Positions 35,582 through 35,745 of a DNA stretch of 35,745 nt are shown piece after piece; the stretch's first letter is position 1; the number at the start of each line of letters is the position of its first letter. This stretch comes from Muribaculaceae bacterium (GTDB lineage Bacteria; Bacteroidota; Bacteroidia; Bacteroidales; Muribaculaceae). The DNA is taken from positions 1 to 35,745 of the forward strand of contig JAIECF010000033.1 in the NCBI GenBank assembly GCA_029068655.1. Direction: 5' to 3'. Under the pieces are notes generated by a model that did no database searches, had not been told where the DNA came from, and was given only the letters and a program-made list of their open reading frames with translations. The position numbers and the translations under genes were made by a program.

Positions 35582-35745
35582 ATGAAGATACAGTATTGCT
35601 CGGATATACACATGGAGTTTCATGATAATATGCGCTTCATGAAGTCACTGCCACTGGAGGTGGTCGGGGATGTACTTGTCATTGCCGGTGATGTCGGTTA
35701 TCTTGTTGATACGACAATCCCACATCTAAGATTTTGGAAATGGGC
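35582..35745 (+). CDS. metallophosphoesterase (N-terminal part; runs off the window)
   Basis: The first 54 codons are visible. They start MKIQYCSDIHMEF, with the calcineurin-like motif SDIH (Asp and His as metal ligands), and continue to GDVLVIAGDVGYL, the second metal motif (GDV-x-AGD). This is clearly a metallophosphoesterase of the calcineurin-like superfamily. It starts 7 bases after the abiEii stop, so it is probably the third gene of that operon. The substrate (nucleic acid, nucleotide or protein phosphate) cannot be told from this part. Confidence 0.85.
   Translation, partial: MKIQYCSDIHMEFHDNMRFMKSLPLEVVGDVLVIAGDVGYLVDTTIPHLRFWKW

Overview
The window looks like chromosomal DNA from a gut-type Bacteroidales, probably Muribaculaceae or a close relative. 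This rests on sequence features, not on a database match. Promoters have the Bacteroidetes form (TTTG or TTG, 19-21 bases, then TAnnTTTG). Shine-Dalgarno sites are mostly absent. Secreted proteins carry Bacteroidales-style C-terminal tails (GIYVKVVNGKASKVVVK-like). Protein families include DUF6155, a GH3 enzyme with an N-terminal DUF1573-like domain, and an AspT/YidE-type exchanger. There are no rRNA or tRNA genes that I can see, no CRISPR array, and no recognisable transposase or integrase gene.

Region 1 (1-7.1 kb) is housekeeping: asd, fabD and a RecD/Pif1-like helicase on the minus strand, then eno and an AspT-family exchanger on the plus strand. Each of the six gaps in this region holds a degenerate array of 7-bp units, with a different unit in each gap. 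Region 2 (7.1-18.4 kb) encodes exported proteins. It has a GH43-type glycoside hydrolase, two large repeat proteins (963 and 850 aa) that share eight copies of an unnamed domain, and two tandem 443-aa paralogues made of S-x-D/N-G-x5-G repeats. These genes are separated by clear terminators and promoters.

Region 3 (18.4-27.8 kb, minus strand) has an apparent three-gene unit: a 1769-aa transglutaminase-like/DUF4011/SF1 helicase/nuclease/DUF3320 protein, a GNAT acetyltransferase overlapping it by 4 bases, and a WG-repeat protein. The unit has a palindrome over its probable promoter. Upstream lies a GH3 enzyme with an N-terminal DUF1573-like domain. Region 4 (27.8-30.6 kb) has a DUF1186-like protein, a DUF6155 protein and an exported nitroreductase.

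Region 5 (30.7-35.7 kb) is accessory. A second SF1 helicase-nuclease appears to have a frameshift near its N-terminus. It directly follows a 40-codon remnant of a zinc alcohol dehydrogenase, whose long, palindrome-rich leader and canonical promoter are still present. On the other strand an AbiEi/AbiEii pair is followed by a metallophosphoesterase that runs off the window end. The two helicase-nucleases and the AbiE module make 19-36 kb look like a defence-rich accessory stretch. The least explained signals are the heptamer arrays, the eight-copy domain, the helicase-GNAT-WG unit and the structured leader at 33.6-33.95 kb.
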